64,000 nt of DNA, from the NCBI RefSeq assembly GCF_000719335.1, contig NZ_JOGB01000008.1, positions 1 to 64,000 of the forward strand, written 5' to 3'. The first letter of the stretch is position 1. Every line of letters begins with the position of its first letter. The notes under the pieces are model-generated. The model saw only the letters and a program-made list of their open reading frames with translations. It was not told the origin of the DNA and made no database searches. Below are positions 62,946 through 64,000 of the stretch, piece after piece. A program made the translations under genes and the position numbers. The DNA is from Streptomyces sp. NRRL S-87. Lineage in GTDB: Bacteria > Actinomycetota > Actinomycetes > Streptomycetales > Streptomycetaceae.

Positions 62946-63093
62946 TACTGTCTCGCCGTGTCACCGGGCAGGAGCCTCGCTCCACCCTCGCTGACCTGTG
63001 CTTATCCGTACTGTCTCGTCCAGTCGAGCGGTATCGAAGGCACTGTTGCCCTCTTCCTTCCCGCACCGTCAGGAGCCCCGGTGTACTGCCTGA
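62946..63093. repeat. Dispersed direct repeats in a non-coding stretch
   Basis: TACTGTCTCG occurs at 62946-62955 and 63009-63018 (63 bp apart), with a looser copy TACTGCCTGAG at 63084. The gap from 62768 to 63345 has no convincing gene. Confidence 0.4.
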
Positions 63094-63192
63094 GATTACG
63101 AGCGCGGCTGGCTGCCGCGCGTGACCTGAGACCGGCGTCCGGGAGCTACCAACTCCTCTGACCCGGGCCCGCCCGAGCGGCGGATGCACATC

Positions 63193-63235
63193 GGCGCGGT
63201 GCCGGCGGCTTTGCACGAGAAGTCGGCACCGCGCC
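63193..63235 (+). other. Perfect 12-bp stem hairpin upstream of the lysozyme-like gene
   Basis: GGCGCGGTGCCG (63193-63204) pairs with CGGCACCGCGCC (63224-63235) over a 19-nt loop, 110 bp before the start codon. It may be a terminator of an upstream transcript or a 5' leader element. Confidence 0.55.
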
Positions 63236-63345
63236 TCCTACGAACACCGAGGAGCCGCTGCGATGCAGCATGCCCTGATACATCCGTGCCCCGACCCGAT
63301 GCCGTCACCCGGCCGGCACCGCCGCCTCGGTGAACGGCAGCGGCG

Positions 63346-64000
63346 ATGAAGAAGGCCACCGGAGCCGTCGTCGGTCTCTGCGCAACCGCTCCGCTACTGA
63401 TGGCCGTTCCGATTCTCGCCATTGGGGCCGGGACCGCCTCGGCCTCCTGCTCGACCGGCGGTGCACAGGATGTGGACACCGCCGCCGTGGCCACCCAGGT
63501 GAAGGTCATCCTGGACGGCGGCGACAAGGGCTCGATCTCCGTGCCGGGCCTGGACGACCCGGCTGAGCAGGTGCCCAACGCCAAGACGATCCAGGCCACC
63601 GGCGTCGCGATGAACATCCCGGCCCGCGGGCAGGTCGTGGCCCTGGCGACCGCCCTACAGGAGAGCGGCCTTCGGAACCTGACCTACGGCGACCGCGACT
63701 CGCTGGGGCTATTCCAGCAGCGGCCGTCGATGGGCTGGGGCACGGCGAACGAGATCCTCGACCCGGTGCATGCCTCGACCAAGTTCTACGAGGGGTTGCG
63801 GAAGGTCTCGGGCTGGGAGTCCCTGTCGGTCACGCAGGCCGCCCAGGCGGTGCAGCGGTCGGGCTTCCCTGAGGCGTACGCCAAGTGGGAGCCGTTGGCC
63901 ACCGCTCTGCAGAAGGCCATCGAGCCTCTGCTGCCGAAGGCCGGCGGCGCGTCACCGGACCCTTCGCCGTCCGGCTCGGCCGGCACCAGCAGTCCTTCGC
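63346..64000 (+). CDS. Secreted lytic transglycosylase/lysozyme-like protein of conjugation type (3' end outside window)
   Basis: ATG 63346 opens a frame that stays open to the window end (218 codons). The first 35 residues form a signal-like segment (KKATGAVVGLCATAPLLMAVPILAIGAGTASA). The core has NIPARGQVVALATALQESGLRNL, then GDRDSLGLFQQRPSMGWG, then DPVHASTKFYEGL, then AQAVQRSGFPEAYAKWEP, the pattern of actinobacterial VirB1-like muralytic domains found in conjugative elements, often followed by an NlpC/P60 or M23 peptidase. A Ser/Pro-rich linker begins at the end of the window. It suggests that a conjugation module follows. Confidence 0.82.
   Translation, partial: MKKATGAVVGLCATAPLLMAVPILAIGAGTASASCSTGGAQDVDTAAVATQVKVILDGGDKGSISVPGLDDPAEQVPNAKTIQATGVAMNIPARGQVVALATALQESGLRNLTYGDRDSLGLFQQRPSMGWGTANEILDPVHASTKFYEGLRKVSGWESLSVTQAAQAVQRSGFPEAYAKWEPLATALQKAIEPLLPKAGGASPDPSPSGSAGTSSPS

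Noticed and set aside
62766..63161. 131-codon frame between the methyltransferase and the lysozyme-like gene
   Set aside because: No ribosome site, no family, and it follows dispersed repeats; judged non-coding.
1..64000. CRISPR array, tRNA or rRNA genes, insertion sequences with transposase
   Set aside because: No regularly spaced repeats, no cloverleaf or rRNA-like sequence and no transposase motifs were noticed.

Overview
The window is very GC-rich actinobacterial DNA, almost certainly Streptomyces. Supporting signs are the codon bias, DmdR/DtxR-type iron boxes, a PucR regulator, DUF2637 and DUF397 proteins, an F420-type PPOX enzyme, GTG starts with purine-rich ribosome sites, and short overlapping gene junctions. 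No tRNA, rRNA or CRISPR array was seen.

Bases 1-23,000 look like ordinary chromosome. An iron-boxed siderophore-type GNAT acetyltransferase and a small membrane protein sit between two 81-bp identical inverted repeats; the second copy has run into the 3' end of xdhC. Next is a purine-degradation cluster: XdhC, an NCS2 purine permease, and a three-subunit xanthine dehydrogenase operon divergent from a PucR activator. Then come a helical-repeat protein, a GntR regulator, an iron-boxed FhuF-like ferric reductase, a DUF2637 membrane protein, an anti-sigma-type ATPase, a decayed C-terminal fragment of poxB, a PP2C-type phosphatase, a TrmB/LuxR-like regulator, a DUF456 protein, a PPOX enzyme, an XRE regulator and rsgA.

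Bases 23,169-62,767 form a dense phage-defence island of about 40 kb. It opens with a phiC31 Gp3-like recombination directionality factor. Transcription unit 1 (+) encodes a 2113-residue Ser/Thr kinase / DExH helicase / DUF1998 / Vsr-like fusion, a DrmD-like SNF2 helicase and a DrmMI-like adenine methylase. Unit 2 (+) is a Gabija-like pair (OLD nuclease and UvrD helicase) plus a CoiA-like protein with a duplicated C-terminal module. Unit 3 (-) is a sigma-70 factor, DrmA, DrmB and a compact UvrD-like helicase. Unit 4 (+) is McrB, McrC and a RelE/ParE-UvrD fusion. After these lie a methylase with a degenerate motif (-), a NucS-like/DUF5655 nuclease (+) and an orphan beta-class methyltransferase (-). 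DISARM parts are therefore split between units 1 and 3, and no drmC is visible.

The most striking signal is a dyad, roughly GTTGAC-N3-GTCAAC, in front of units 1, 3 and 4 and, in weaker form, the degenerate methylase. This suggests the island is one regulon, perhaps involving its own sigma factor. The right edge (from 63,346) begins a secreted lysozyme-like gene of the kind found in actinobacterial conjugation modules, so the island may lie in an integrative element.
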